Under the pieces are notes generated by a model. That model was not told the origin of the DNA. It was given only the letters and a program-made list of their open reading frames with translations, and did no database searches. Of a stretch of 64,000 nt of DNA, positions 1-12,974 are shown in pieces. The position numbers were made by a program, and so were the translations under genes. The stretch comes from Solanum dulcamara (Eukaryota; Streptophyta; Magnoliopsida; Solanales; Solanaceae), in contig NC_077244.1 of assembly GCF_947179165.1 (NCBI RefSeq), positions 11,286,449 to 11,350,448 of the forward strand, in the 5' to 3' direction. Position 1 is the first letter of the stretch; each line of letters starts with the position of its first letter.

Positions 1-954
1 TACCTACTGGTGAATTAGGGTAGGTGAATGTTAGCATCAAAATATTTTGAATAATGACTTGACTTTCTGTTGCAGGAAATCAGAACAAAAAATCAAAAAG
101 GAAAAGAGATTGATCAAGACAAATCATAATTACATGATTTGGTTAAAGGAAGGAAAACTAAGAAGAAGATAGTACAACCATGCTAATTGAATAAGTCAGG
201 ATTCCATAGATCAAGGAAGAAGATTAGATTCCAACGATTAAGGAGCAATCAGAAATCATTGACATTAGGCGAACAAGGAAAGAAGACTATTGAAAAGGAA
301 GGAAGGTCATTTGAAGAAGGACATCAAATGCACAAGGAAAGAAGATTTTTGTACAAGGCAGAAAAGCTTGAAGAAGATCCTACAAAGGAACACATGGACA
401 TATGTGATATGGACATGTATACTCAATCAAGGAATCATTACAAATCCTTGATTGAATGAAATCCCTTGGGTTTTCCCAATCAGAGCTAATGGCTAATTCC
501 TCATCAAAAGCCGGATATAAAAGCCTCTCTACTATATCAAAGAAAACTACACAACTTCACCTGAACTAGTAGTCAATTAGTTCTTTCATCTTTCACAAAT
601 ACTCTGTACTCTTGAAATAATACAATTATAAATGAAAAGAGAAAGAAAGAGAGAAGTATAGGTTATACAGGTAGAGGCTGTGTCGATCAGAATATCAGTT
701 GGTTAGAGACAAAAGTGAAACTCATCTATACTCTTACCATTTTAAAGAAAATCTCTAAGAGAAACCCTTGTAAACTAAGGGTACTGGAAGTAGGCATCAC
801 ATTGGTGTTCCGAACAAGGATAACTCTTTCTATCTTGATTTACTTTAAGCCTTTATATATTGCTTTGTTTAAGATACTTTTCAACAGGTTGAGCCGATTA
901 CTACATCGAGATAGCCAACTACTTAATTTTTAAATTCACCCCTCTTAATCTTCA
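1..954 (+). repeat. LTR (3' part) of a Ty1/copia remnant
   Basis: This stretch ends in CA at 953-954, just before a tRNA-Met type primer binding site, which is how a 5' LTR ends. A TATA-like tataaaag lies at 516-523. The LTR start is outside the window or not recognisable. The open frames inside (for example 187-459) have no family resemblance and I do not regard them as genes. Confidence 0.6.
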
Positions 955-956
955 AT

Positions 957-968
957 TGGTATCAGAGC
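957..968 (+). other. Primer binding site, copia remnant
   Basis: The sequence tggtatcagagc lies two bases after the LTR end. It is the standard plant LTR-retrotransposon site complementary to the 3' end of initiator tRNA-Met. It fixes the plus orientation of the copia remnant. Confidence 0.85.
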
Positions 969-1013
969 AGGTCTCACATTTTAAAGTGTTTAACCACACA
1001 TGAGAAAATATCT

Positions 1014-2190
1014 ATGGAAAATTACCAAATTCTAGGTGCAATCCTTCAAGATGGACACTCTTCAAATCGCCCTCCTTACTTCAATAGATAACATTACTCC
1101 CACCAGAAAGAAAAATTTAGAATCTTCATTCAATCAAATGACTTTCAAGCATGGGTGGTAATCAAGACAGGACCAAAACCCATTCTAGAAGGTAAAACAA
1201 AAAGAGATCGCTAAAAAGGATCTAGATCTTGAATCCTTTGAATCACAAAGGAACGACAAGAGGTAATTCAAACTAATCCTAGAGCCATAAGTTTATTGTA
1301 TAGTGCAGTTAGCGAGGTGAATACGGAAAATCTCAACTTGCAAAACTGCTAAAGAGATGTGGGACAAACTCGAAGTTACATACGAGGGAAAAAGCAAAGT
1401 GAAGGAAGCATGTAATAGTTCTCTATTGAATGAATATTAATTGTTCAAAATGGAAGGCAGTGAAAATGTTGAGAACATGTTTTCTAGATTCAACAAAATC
1501 GTATATGAACTTAAATCTCTCGGTATGATATACTCTAATGGACTGTAAGTTAGGAAACTCACCAAGAGTCTTCCTAAAGCTTGGGAAACCAAAGCTGCCA
1601 TTCTTGAAGATGGAGATCTACAAAAGATGAGCTATGATGAACTCAGATGAAATGTCATGGCGTATGAATAGAACTATATAAACATATACAATAAGGATGA
1701 AAAGAAGAAAGTTGTTGCCTTCAATGCAGAGGCTCATAAAGATGAAGAAGAAATTTATGAAACAAGTAGCAAAGGAATGACTCTCATAAATAGAGGAGTC
1801 AGACAAATGTTGAGATAAAGAATACAAAGACCTTAACATGATTCCAGAAATAATAACTATCCAAGAAATGATGATAGATGTTATAATTGTGGAAAACAAG
1901 GACATACAAGGCAAAATTATCCTGAGCTAAAGAAGAAAAAATATTGTATTAACGATAACCCAAAATCTCTTGGAGCCTGGAGTGAGGAAGATATCTCATA
2001 AGAAGATCCCATCGATACCGCAAACATCTATCTTATGGCAATAGATGAGCCAAGTGAGGTAAGAAATTTTGCTTGTCGAAACTGCATTGATCTATAATAT
2101 TCTTTAGACATGATTACTGATGAACTTCAAAAAGTAATTGATGAATACAAAAAACTTGCTAGACATCACAATAAGGTACACAAATGAATC
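1014..2190 (+). pseudogene. Broken copia gag with zinc knuckle
   Basis: Translation from the ATG at 1014 begins MENYQILGAIL and then breaks repeatedly by stops and frameshifts. Recognisable copia gag pieces remain. They include a segment like LTKSLPKAWETKAAILEDG near 1560-1620, a charged stretch DEKKKVVAF near 1695, and a zinc knuckle CYNCGKQGHTRQNYP near 1880-1922 whose last Cys is replaced by Tyr. The protein would bind and package element RNA. Protease, integrase and reverse transcriptase are absent; the coding match stops near 2190 where minus-strand gypsy sequence starts. It is dead on sequence grounds. Confidence 0.75.
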
Positions 2191-3500
2191 ACGCCACCAA
2201 AATTCCAACTTTTGAAAGACACGCACCATGACTATAATAAGAGACGATTAAAAAAAACTAAATGAGCAAGTCACAACAACAATCAAGTCCGCCATGAAGA
2301 GATAAAATAGATATGCTGGATGGAAAAACCACCACTACACCACCCCAAGAGTGGAGAATATAACTAAGTCAAGGAAGGGAAACAACAACCTCAACAACTA
2401 CAATACTACAGAAGGCTATACTACCATTCTACATCTCCAATAGTCAAAAATCTCCCAACTACCACTAAACCCAACACCAAGACTTTCTTAAATGGGACTA
2501 ACCAGGTAGGCCAAAAGAGTAAACCTGAACTTCACAACCTTAGGAACAGAAAATAAGACTAGGGCAAGGGAAAACATCTACAAGCAACATCTACCACCAA
2601 CCATAAATAGGCTACACCTTTCTTTACATACTATCTCAACCACCAACCTCTCACCTACTATTCGAACGATGCCAAGAACTGAAGGTAGCCATCTAAGTCA
2701 AGTAAACCTGAATAGTGGAAAAGAAATAGCATTTGAAGCAAATCCAACTAAGCAAAGAAATAAAATAGCTACTCAACCACTAATCTAACCACACCAGCAA
2801 TGCCCAAATGATCCACTACTAAAAGAAATCATCTAGGGTAATAAACACAACCATATAACGCCAAATAATGATTTTAGAACAAATAAAAAATAGTCATCAA
2901 GGCACATAAACAAGTATGGGTATGAAGACCCAAATCCACCCAACATAAGCAGTAAAAAAAGGGTATAAGAAGTATGAAACCACATTCATACTAGCAATAC
3001 CTGGAACCTCGGCCCTTAGCCTACCTATAGGAGACAAAATGGACCGTGTCTGACTTTGAACTGAACATCCGTACTACCACCTATAATATTTTGGGCACCA
3101 CCTCTGACTTGGGGTACCATAAACTATAAAAGTTGTCTAAACTAATATGACTGAGCAATGGTCCGATGTTGGGGACACTCTCTAGATCGGTGACCAACCC
3201 CATACAAGCAAGATAACCCACATAGGCTAAATTCTGATGTGAAAGATATGGTGAGCTGCCCTGTCTACCTCTTCCAAACTAACTACCACCTCTAACACTC
3301 CAAGGACTACCCCTAGCTGATTGTACCAATGCCTTGGGGGCCAGATCCTATCGATCCTGTCTCCAGCGATATGTGACTATAGGATACTCTCTTATCGGAT
3401 GCCCCAACTTACCACATGTGTAACACTTCCCACAAATGCAACCCGCTGAGACAAACCAACTGAAGTAGTATGAGCCCCTAAACCTGAATGCTAGGATGAT
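2190..3500 (-). pseudogene. Decayed Ty3/gypsy gag, minus strand
   Basis: The clearest part is 3348-3480 on the minus strand, which reads as a CCHC knuckle CGKCYTCGKLGHPIREYP. Its last Cys is replaced by Tyr. The rest has glycine- and proline-rich gypsy-like fragments but no long open frame. Orientation is opposite to the copia remnant on its left and to the chromovirus pieces on its right. The right edge, near 3500, is a sharp join to LTR sequence. Left edge and element identity are uncertain. Confidence 0.5.
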
Positions 3501-3504
3501 GAAT

Positions 3505-4259
3505 ATGTCAAAAGGAAATGGTTTTGGCGATTGACTATTATGCCAATGGGAAATAGTTCTGGCGGATAAATGGTCCATGTGTACCCCCCATGGGTTTCAG
3601 CCTACTAGTCAGCGGATGTATATCATTTAGAATAGATATTTCTCTATTGTGGACAGTTTTACCCATGATATTCCCCTGATCTGTATTATTGACTGTTGTA
3701 ATTCGATTAATACTTGAGTTTTAATATGTACCATTGTTGTTAGAACTGTTAGACTAGGCTAATTTTTATATAGGCAGGTCGTAGTCTGAGGGGGTAGATG
3801 GTATATAAGGAGTATGTGTATTTTATTAGCTTAGCTTAGTCTTAGTTGTTCGCTTGTTGGGTACCATGTCGGTGGTACTTACCCTTGCTATCTACGCTAG
3901 TGTAGCCTCCGAGCCAAGACAATGACACAATTTTCTTTTCTTTCATTCGAGGCTTTCAAAGGCGATTCAAGATGTAGCTGTTGATGTTGGCAATATTTCT
4001 CGTTCCTATTTACTTTTACTTTGTTCTATTCAAGAGAAAAAGATTGAGACTTGTATTTATTTCAGTATCTTGTAATTAAAGGCTTGTACATGTGACAACC
4101 AGTTTGTAGGGGGTTTTGTAGATGACTAAGATTTTCGATTTTGCCTTTTTATTATTTGCTTTAAACTATTTCTGCATTTATTTTTGAAATTATTAGGTTT
4201 AGGCTGACTTGTTCGGTGGGAATGGATAAGTGTCATCACATCAAGATTTTAGGTCGTGA
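3505..4259 (+). repeat. Truncated left LTR copy of the oldest gypsy layer
   Basis: About 755 bp match the last part of the split LTR at 28405-28691 plus 42847-43345. The copy ends at gtcgtgata, close to the expected gtcgtgaca. Its left end is lost at the junction with minus-strand gag. No intact gene is present. Confidence 0.6.
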
Positions 4260-4261
4260 TA

Positions 4262-5567
4262 CTAGAGAAGTCTCATTTTTCTCGATATTTTATTCACCTG
4301 GGGTGCGAAGATGTATCATGATCTAAGCCAGAACTACTTATGGTGTTGGATGAAGAAGGACATCCCAGAGTTTGTATCAAAGTGTTTGACCTGTCAACTA
4401 GTCAAGTGTAAGCACCAGCAGTCCTGAGGTTTGACTTAGAGGATGCCCATTCCTACTTAGAAGTGGGAGAGAATCACCATGGACTATGTGGTGGGTTTAC
4501 CTACCACTGTGGGTGGTTATCACTCTATTTGGGTAGGTGTTGACAGACTGACCAAGTCTGCCCATTTTATTCTAGTCCGAGTAAAAGTATATGGCGGAGA
4601 AGCTAGACCAGTTGTACATTAGTCAGATTATTCGACTTCATAGGGTGCCTATATCCATTGTTTATGATTGGGGTTCATTGTTTACTTTGCACTTTTGGAG
4701 GGCATTATAGCATGCCTTGGGTACTAGACAAGTTATGAGTATAGCTTTCCCCCACAGATAGATTGTCAGCTCGAACAGACAATTCAGGTGTTGGTGGACA
4801 TGCTTCGAGCAAGTCTTATTGATTTTGTTGCTAGGTTGGATCAAAATTTTCCCTTAGTAGAGTTTGTCTACAACAACAGTTATCACTCTAGTATTTAGAT
4901 GGCCCCATTTGAGTCATTGTATGGTAGACGGTGTCAATCTCCTATCGGGTGGTTTGATTCAGCTGAGATGCACTCCTTAAACACTAACTTGCTTCGACAT
5001 GCTATATAGCAGGTTCGTATGATTCATCTTAATAGCCCATAGTAGACAGAAAAATTATATAGATCGAAGAGTTCAATGCTTGGAGTTCGTAGAGGGAGAT
5101 CATGTTTGGCTTCGAGTGTCGCCCATGAAGAGCGTGATGCAATTCAGAAAGAAGGGCAAGCATAGACCTTAGTTCATTGGACCATTTGAGATTTTGGGGC
5201 GAGTAGGAGAGGTGACTTGTAGATATACCTTGCCACCTAGATTATCAGCGGTACATTCTATTTTCCATATTTCCATACTTCGAAAGTATGTTCCGGATGA
5301 GTTCCATGTGATTTCCCTTGATTCCGTAGAGTTGGGTCCAGATTTGACATTTGAGGAGGAGCCCATAGCTATTCTAGATAGGCAAGTCCGTAAGCTTAGC
5401 ACCAAGAAGATTGCTTCATTGAAGGTGCAGTGGAGGCACCGTTCAGTCGAAGAGGCAACTTGGGAGTTGGAGGATGACATGCATCCCCGATATCCCCAGC
5501 TTTTTGAGTTTTCAGGTACTTTCTTTTACTTTATGTTTGAGAATAAACATGGTTTTAGTGGTGGATA
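4262..5567 (+). pseudogene. Gypsy integrase plus chromodomain remnant
   Basis: From 4310 the translation shows a degraded integrase zinc-binding region (YLWCWMKKDIPEFVSKCLTC). A DDE core follows with MDYVVGLP near 4480, and a YNNSYHSSI segment and ALYGRRC-like segment lie near 4870-4940. The GPF/Y motif (FIGPFEILGRVG) is near 5175. A chromodomain reads from about 5340 to 5510 (EEPIAILDRQVRKL ... EEATWELEDDMHPRYPQLF). Several stops and frameshifts, including around 4600-4760, remove function. Chromodomain integrases target new copies to particular chromatin; here only the fossil remains. Confidence 0.8.
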
Positions 5568-5569
5568 AT

Positions 5570-7517
5570 TTAAAGACCCTGAAGGTCATTTTTAGTAATA
5601 TTTTATAAAATAATCAGTTTACCCCTCTCAGATGTTGCTTCGAGTCATGTTTGATCAGTATTCGACGTAGGTTCTGTGAAATTCCTTGAAAAGTTAAGAT
5701 TTTTAGAAAGCTTTGAGTTTTGAAGGCATAAGTTGGCAAATAGTGGTTTTTAGTATCTTTTAGAGTTTTGAGTCTCGAAATGAAATTATATCTATTTCAT
5801 CAGCTCTAAAATATATAATTTATTCCAGGAGAGTTGACGAAATCATATTTGGAAAGGTATCGTGGATTTGAGGTCCTAAGTTGGAATTTGTTAAGTTTTA
5901 ATTCTAGAGTTGACTTTGGTTAGCATTCGGAGTTCGAATGCTCAGAATCAACTTTCGATAATTCTTTTGGATTCAGGGGATGATTTTAGTTCTAGAAAGG
6001 GTTTTAGTGTATTTTTTCTAGAAACTCTGAGGGCGTTTTGGTCATTTTGAATCCTAAATAAATTTGGTTGCGACTAAATAGATTTTTGATCAAGAAGACA
6101 TCGAATTCAAATTTTGACAGTTATATTGAGTCCAAAATGTCAAATTTAGTAGGGTAGCATGTATGGTTTGTATGCATGGAGTTCTGAACGAATTTTGAGG
6201 GTCCAGGAATTTGAGAAGTAAAAGGATTTTTTAAGTTGTGATCTGGTGCTAGGCTTCGCTTTTGCAAAGGGAGGTTCGTGTTCACTTTAGCGAAGGCTTG
6301 TTAGTTTTACAACAGGGGTCACTTAGGCGGAGTTCACTTAATCGAACTAGTGGTCGTGAAAGTGAAGCAACGAAAGCACTAAGTGAGCCATGTCGAGGTT
6401 TCAACCCCATTTCATCATTTTTGGGACCCTAAAGCTCGCAATAGGCAATTTGGAGGTGGATTTTTGAGTCTTGTTGATTGTTAAGTACTTTTAACCAAGA
6501 ATCTTCAATACCCATCGATTATATTGTGATTTTAACTCTGAATTATTGGTTTTGGACTTCAAATTTTGGAAAATTTTTCAGAGAACTCAAAGGTTCTTAA
6601 AATGGCGATTAAGGGCTGTTTTGGACTCTATTTTTTAAATGGTTTTTTCTAATGAGTTTCAAATGATTTAGGGAACATTTTCATATAAAACTTTCTGAAT
6701 TTGAGTCTCATTTTTGGAATCAGATTTTAAAGCTATTTTGACCCTTTTGCCCAAATTTTGTGATTTTGGTGTTGCTAATTATAGAATTTGATTGTGAATT
6801 GTTTGCTTATATTGTGGTGAATTGGACTATTCGAAAGGGGAAGGTTCAAGTGTTTGATTGATCGGGTATTGATTGAGGCAAGTGAACTTTTAAAACCCTG
6901 TAAATTTGTAGAACTCTCAAATTTTCTTTCATTTGTGTGTGGGGGAGTAATAGAAATGAGGTTTGGGACTTTAATCATGTGAGTTATTCTTAATTAAAGA
7001 ATTGGGTTAATAAAAAGGCAATGTGTACTATAATCGTGATAAAAAATGTGAACTTTACTTGAAAGTGATGTGAATTCAATGAAATGCTAGATAACCCTAA
7101 TATGATTATGAACTTGATGAAATTGTCATTTACTCATTGTTGATCATGGAAATTGATTTGAAGTACTTGCTCACCGATTGATCCTAATCATGTGATAAAT
7201 GAAAAATGAAACAGAGATTTTGATGACTTATATAGATGTGAATGATATAAATATTGGAGTTGATGTACTATAGATATTGTGACGTGAATCGCCCGTTGTG
7301 GTTGTGGATACCACTATATTTTCATTATTTATGTGAACAGTTATTTTCTTTGGTTCTAAAATACTGTGATGAGACCCGATTGATGATTATGCCGATAGGA
7401 AATGGTTTCAGCTATTGATGATTATACCAATGGGAAATGGTTCTAGTAATTAATAATTATGCTGATAGAAAATGATTTCGGTGATGCTGATGGGAAATGG
7501 TTCCGACGATTGATGAT
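5570..7517 (+). repeat. First piece of the split right LTR of the oldest gypsy
   Basis: Non-coding sequence follows the chromodomain. It includes a cassette at 6245-6400 rich in cttcgc and gcgaag words, and a short degenerate tandem repeat of about 35-40 bp at 7370-7517 (unit contains gattatgccgatagg-aaatgg). It ends at the target duplication ATGAT (7513-7517) of the Tat element. The exact LTR start near 5570 is not resolved. Confidence 0.5.
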
Positions 7518-8022
7518 TGTTATGTCAAAAAATGGACGTGGTTTAAAATTAATTTCATTTTTTTAGAAAAAATTAATTTTATTAAAAGAGGAGTCGCCAC
7601 TTAATTTTTTAAAAAAAAATTAAGAAAACTTAATTTAAAAGACCCTAACAGATTTAAGTCTTAAAAATTAGAGAAAAGAGGTACGAGGTTCATATTACTA
7701 TTTTAAGAAGGTTTTAGCACTTAAAATAGCCGCTAACATGCGGTTGTCCGATGATTTGAAATTATTTGACTAACTTTGGGGAAATGTGTTTTGACAATAA
7801 TCAATGTATTAAATAATTTGAAAGAAATATAAATTTTAAAACATTTAGAAAAATTTATAAGAGAAATAGATTTGGTATAAAAATGATTTAATGAAGGAGG
7901 GATAATTTGAATAAATCATTTAAATGAGATAAAAATGATCATAAATATTATACCTAATATAATGTTAGCTATTACATAAATGATAACATATTCAAATCAT
8001 ATAAGCAAGTTTAATATGTAAT

Positions 8023-8202
8023 AGTAATAATAGTAGTATTAGGAGTAGTAGTAGTAATAATAATAATAATAACAATAACAATAATAATGATAATAATAAA
8101 AAAAACAATAATGACAACAATAACAATAATAACAAAAATAATGATAATAACAGTAGCAAATAAAAAATTGCTACTACTACTAATAATAATAATAATGACG
8201 AA

Positions 8203-8238
<36 letters not shown>

Positions 8239-8239
8239 A

Positions 8240-8277
<38 letters not shown>

Positions 8278-8966
8278 TGTAAAAGTATTAGTACTACTAA
8301 TAATTATAATAATAAGGAAAATAATAATAATGATAATAATAATAACAATAAATAAAGATACTACTACGAAAATAATAATAATAATAATAATAATAACAGT
8401 AAATAAAATACTAATGATAAAGAAACTAATATTACTACTACTAATAATAATAATAACAACAACACTACAGTAAATAAACATACTAATAATAATGAAAATA
8501 CTAATAATAATACTAACAGTAAAATAAAAAATACAACTCCAACTGCTAATAAAATATGTATACTAATAATACTAATATTAATAACGGTAATAAAATATGT
8601 ATACTAATAATAATAATATTAATAACGGTAATAAAATATGTATACTAATAATAACAGTAAATAAAATATACTATTAATAATGGTAATAATAATAATAATA
8701 AATAATAATAAACATACTACTACTTCTATTAATAATATTAATAACGAAAATAATAATAATAATAAATATAATAATAACAGTAAATAAAATATACTAATAA
8801 TAATGATAATAATAATAACGAAAATACTAATAATAACAGTAGATAAATATATTACTACTACTACTACTACTACTACTAATAATAATAATAATAATAAAAT
8901 GGTAAAAAAATAAAAAAATAACAACAATAATGATAAAATAGTAGCAGCAATAATAACGAGAATAAC

Positions 8967-9004
<38 letters not shown>
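8023..9004. repeat. Degenerate (AAT)n microsatellite inside the LTR
   Basis: Nearly 1 kb consists of aat/ata triplets interrupted by words such as aacagtaaataaaata and actactact. The same array is at 24556-25459 in the other LTR with small length differences. The array was therefore part of the element before insertion. Confidence 0.9.
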
Positions 9005-9009
<5 letters not shown>

Positions 9010-9734
9010 ATGCTGAACATATAAGCAAGCGGAATTGGGTCCGAGTGAGATCATCTTGTTTTATTTGCTATTCGAGAGGTCTAAGATATCGGTTTCATGT
9101 GAGGGGATGATGACTATATTGAGTCTCAAATCAAGACTCCATTTTTGCTCCAAAAGTGTTCATGCAAACAAGATAAGAATGACGAAATTAGCAAGATAAT
9201 ATTTTAGGATAATATTTTTATCATAATGACAACGGAAAATAAAAGAAAAATGGAATAAACATTACGTTGTTGGGAAGTGAAGAGGGTGCTTTGGTCACGA
9301 ATCTACCCTTGTTCTTCAAGTAAAATCGAGTTCAAATTGAGAGAAATTTCAAAAATTCTTTTACAAAAAAAGTATTCAAAATCAAAAGTTAAAATTCTAT
9401 TTTTTTTGAGTATTTTGTCCGCCTTTTCTTTCCTCTGTCTGTATCCATGTAAGCCCCCCCCCCCCCTTTTTTCTTCTGTCCAATCCCTCTATTTATAGGG
9501 AGATAGAGATTAAATAAAAATAAAAATGGATGATTACAATAATGCAGAGTGGGCAAATTAATAAAATAATGCGGAACGGGCGAAAATATAAAATAATGCG
9601 GAACGGTAAAAATATAAAATAATAATTAATGGGGCGGATTATTAAAATAATGCGACAGAATATTAAAATAATGCGGAATGGGGCGGAATATTAAAATAAT
9701 GCGGGATGAATAGAAGAAATAAAAATAATGAAAG

Positions 9735-9737
<3 letters not shown>

Positions 9738-9781
<44 letters not shown>
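9738..9781. repeat. (AT)n microsatellite
   Basis: A run of at dinucleotides about 44 bp long. The equivalent place in the other LTR copy is much longer and adds a (GA)n tract. Confidence 0.9.
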
Positions 9782-9785
<4 letters not shown>

Positions 9786-11040
9786 AAAATAATAATAAAA
9801 ATAATAAATAAAAAAAAGGGTCTTCGGATGAATATATATATATACAGTGAGAGAGAGAGACAAAGGGGTATGGTCGGACATTATTTTATGAGTATAGGGA
9901 AATGGGGTGGGGACAAAACATGTTTAGTTTATTAATATGTGTGTATATATATATATTTGTTTTTTTTGTTTTTTTTTCCTGAAAAGTGGGAAGGGGACAA
10001 TTTTGCTTTTTATTTTTATTATTATTTTATAGGGTTAGGGGGGCGTGCATGGAATATTAAATTGGTATAGGGGTATGGGGAGGGGACAAAACATGGTAGG
10101 AATATATATATATATATATATATTTATTTATTTTTCTGAAAAAGAAAAAATAATTATTGTTAATATAGGGGCACGCATGGCTTCTTATTTATTTATTTAT
10201 TATTATTATATCTGATTTTTTTTATAAAGTATAGAAATTTGAAAAACTATTTAATGATTTTAGTCTAGTGATGTGTAAATTAGTTTATGTACAGTATATA
10301 GGTAGAATGAGATGTGAAATTGGAGGGATGGTATATATTATTTGCCTGTTGTAGTATTAATGGAAGAATTAAAAAGTTGTTAATATAATATTAATTATGT
10401 GTTATTTAGGGGAAGAAATAAAAACGTAAAATGAATCAATTAATTTATGAAATAATTATTAGAAATAAATAAAATCTTTTTATGGGCCAATTTTAAATAT
10501 TACTAAAAAAGATAATAATTATACAAACTATATACATTATCTTAAAACAATAAAGATGACAAAATTATTTCAAAATAACTTGAAAAATATTTCGAGAGTT
10601 TTTTTTTTTTATTTATTATTATTTTTTATTTTTTTTATGAAATCTAATTATTTCAATTTATTTGAAGAGGCTAGAATTAAAATAAGATAGGTAAACGTAA
10701 ATTAATTAACAAGTTTCTTAATTTTGACAAAGTGGAATAATTAACTCAAGTTTAAACTAATTAACTTGAAATGTGAGTCTATTAATTAGGCCAAACTAAT
10801 TAACAAAATATTTATAAAAAAATCTTTCTGAGACAATTTTTGAATAAATGATAAATATGTATATATTAATGGTCAAGAATTATTTAATATATATATATGC
10901 CAAAAAATATTTTAAAATAATAATAATATATACATATTTTGTTATTATGTATATATATATATATTTAATTTTTAATTATTATTTATTTATTGATTTATTT
11001 AAAATTATTACGTTGTGGGGGTCAAAATTGGGTGTCAACA

Positions 11041-11053
11041 GCTGTCCCTCTTT
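11041..11053 (-). other. Polypurine tract of the Tat element
   Basis: Directly inside the 3' LTR, the minus strand reads AAAGAGGGACAGC and then the LTR start TGTTGACACC. A purine-rich tract at this place primes plus-strand DNA synthesis. It supports the minus orientation of the element. Confidence 0.7.
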
Positions 11054-11865
11054 GACCGGAGACGATGAAAGAGTTTTTGGCAAAGAAGTTGACGTACTAT
11101 CCAATTTTGTCCTGACCATCAACGTTGAAATGAAGCTCAGAATATACAGGGTGAGAAATTTGTGAGAATTATAGCTGAACTTTTATTTCTGAGTTGCCTG
11201 CATATCTCAGATAGAATGAGGAACGAGTTGAGTGCAACTCTCAAGTTATGCCAGAATAAGGTGGAATGAATTGACAACACCATCAATCATAAAATTGTGT
11301 TGGTATTAGCGATTGAGGAAAATGTTGACAAAGGCGGCCAAGGAAAAAGATTGAGATTGGACAAGTGAAAAGTTAATAAAAAAATGAGGTGAAGCAAAAG
11401 GCTACATAGTGATAATATAAAGATATATAAGTGGAATTAAAAACTTGGATTCGACAAAGTGCGAGAATATTGGGAAGAACGGAGTAAAGCCTAGCCCAAA
11501 AATCATCTCAGTATCGAGTTATGATGAGACTGGATTTTAAGACCCAAATTATGGAACATAGGCTGAGTAGAGTTCAAAAGTAGATTCATGACCATTGTTG
11601 GTGAGTTTGAACCTCCAACAAATATCCCAGTTCACTGCTTAGAAACGGTTCCACGTTGTGCTAAAGCTTCTTTTTGTAGGCGTCCACACCTGTGGTTTAT
11701 TTGAGAATTCATCCTCTTGGATGCTCTCGACAAACACTGAGACAAAATTCATTAGTACAAAATATAATCCAAATAAAGAGGTAGTGTCGTTACATGTTGG
11801 CACGTATTCATCTCTTGGAACATTTGACTTCAATTTCCTTTGATTTTATACTATAGATGATGGAT
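11054..11865 (-). other. Tat 3' untranslated region, unique part
   Basis: I see no gene here. The two opposing short open frames at 11639-11843 overlap each other and resemble nothing I know. Confidence 0.5.
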
Positions 11866-11869
11866 AGAT

Positions 11870-12520
11870 ATGATGCAATATAATGATGATGATGTTCCAT
11901 CAATAGGATGATAATGCTCCATTAATGATGATGATATTCCATTGATAGGAATGATGATGCTTTACCGCAAGGATGAAGACCCATTGATGTTCCATCGGTA
12001 GGATATAAATATGTGTGTTCATCGGTAGGATGAATGGAGATCCATCGGTATGATAATGATATTCCATTGGTAGGATAAAGATATTTCATCAGTAGGATGT
12101 ATGTTACTCTATTGATAGGATCTAACTTAATGTTCCATCGATAGGATATAAATATGTGCGTTCATCGGTAGGACGAATGAAGATCCATTGGTAGGATGAT
12201 GATATTCCATTGGTAGGATAATGATATTCCATCGGTAGGATATATGTTGCTCCATTGATAGGATATAGATTGATGTTCCATCGATAGGACATAAATATGT
12301 GTGTCCATCGATAGGACGAATGTAGATCCATTGGTAGGATATAGATTTATGTTCCATCGGTAGGATACAAATATGTGTGTCCATCAATAGAACAAATGAA
12401 GATCCATTGGTAGGATATAGATTGATGTGTACATCGATAGGACGAATGAAGATCTATTGGTAGGATGATGATATTCCATCGGTAGGATAATGATATTCCA
12501 TCGATAGGATGTGCGTTACT
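11870..12520. repeat. Tandem repeats built on a catcggtaggat core
   Basis: The 12-13 bp core ccatcggtagga occurs about 25 times with variants (ccattggtagga, ccatcgatagga). It is organised in a longer unit: the phrase beginning tgttccatcg-tagga-ataaatatgtg recurs near 11994, 12131, 12274 and 12350. Spacings are therefore about 140 bp and then about 76 bp. Minus-strand open frames here (runs such as ILPMEH) are translations of the repeat, not proteins. Confidence 0.9.
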
Positions 12521-12694
12521 ATATTGGCAGGTCAACCTCCTCCGATTTTGACGTAGAGCAAACAATACGTATTTCCTAAGTTGATGTGATTTGTAATATA
12601 TACCTCGGCTGCAAATTGCTTTCAATTTGATGTAATATGAAATGAGTTGATATGATACGATATGATGATAAATTAACATGATATGCAGATGGTC

Positions 12695-12945
12695 TTTCGG
12701 CAATGGCCCTCTCGGCAATGATATGATAAATGATGGACCTCTTGGCAATGATATAATAAATGATGGCCCTCTTGGCAATGATAAATGAATGATGAATGAT
12801 GAACCTCTTGGCAATGATAAATGATGAATGATGGCCCTCTTGGCAATGATGAATGATATCCCTCTTGGCAATGATGAATGATGAATGATGACCCTCTTGG
12901 CAATGATAAATGATGAATGATGAATGATGGCCCTCTTGGCAATGA
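12695..12945. repeat. Tandem repeats, ccctcttggcaatgat family
   Basis: Eight or so copies of a phrase ccctcttggcaatgat are separated by variable numbers of aaatgatga words, giving units of about 25-45 bp. The phrase is also the start of the 61-bp unit of the next array, so the two arrays share ancestry. Confidence 0.9.
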
Positions 12946-12974
12946 TATTACCACCTCCAGTAATATAATGTGAA

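Larger units (their letters stand above)
7518..11040 (-). repeat. 3' LTR of the Tat element
   Basis: This 3,523 bp LTR starts tgttatgtcaaaaaatg and ends gggtgtcaaca. It is collinear with 24053-28404 over its whole length. It holds a 1 kb degenerate AAT array, A+T-rich microsatellites and homopolymer tracts. It lacks the RTE LINE insertion found in the other copy. Isoleucine-, leucine- and tyrosine-rich open frames here are only translations of microsatellites. Confidence 0.92.

Noticed and set aside
7992..9020. Overlapping long frames rich in Ile, Leu, Val, Tyr and Ser on both strands, also at 24528-25436
   Set aside because: They are translations of (AAT)n arrays, which lack stops in some frames; no start context or domain supports a protein.
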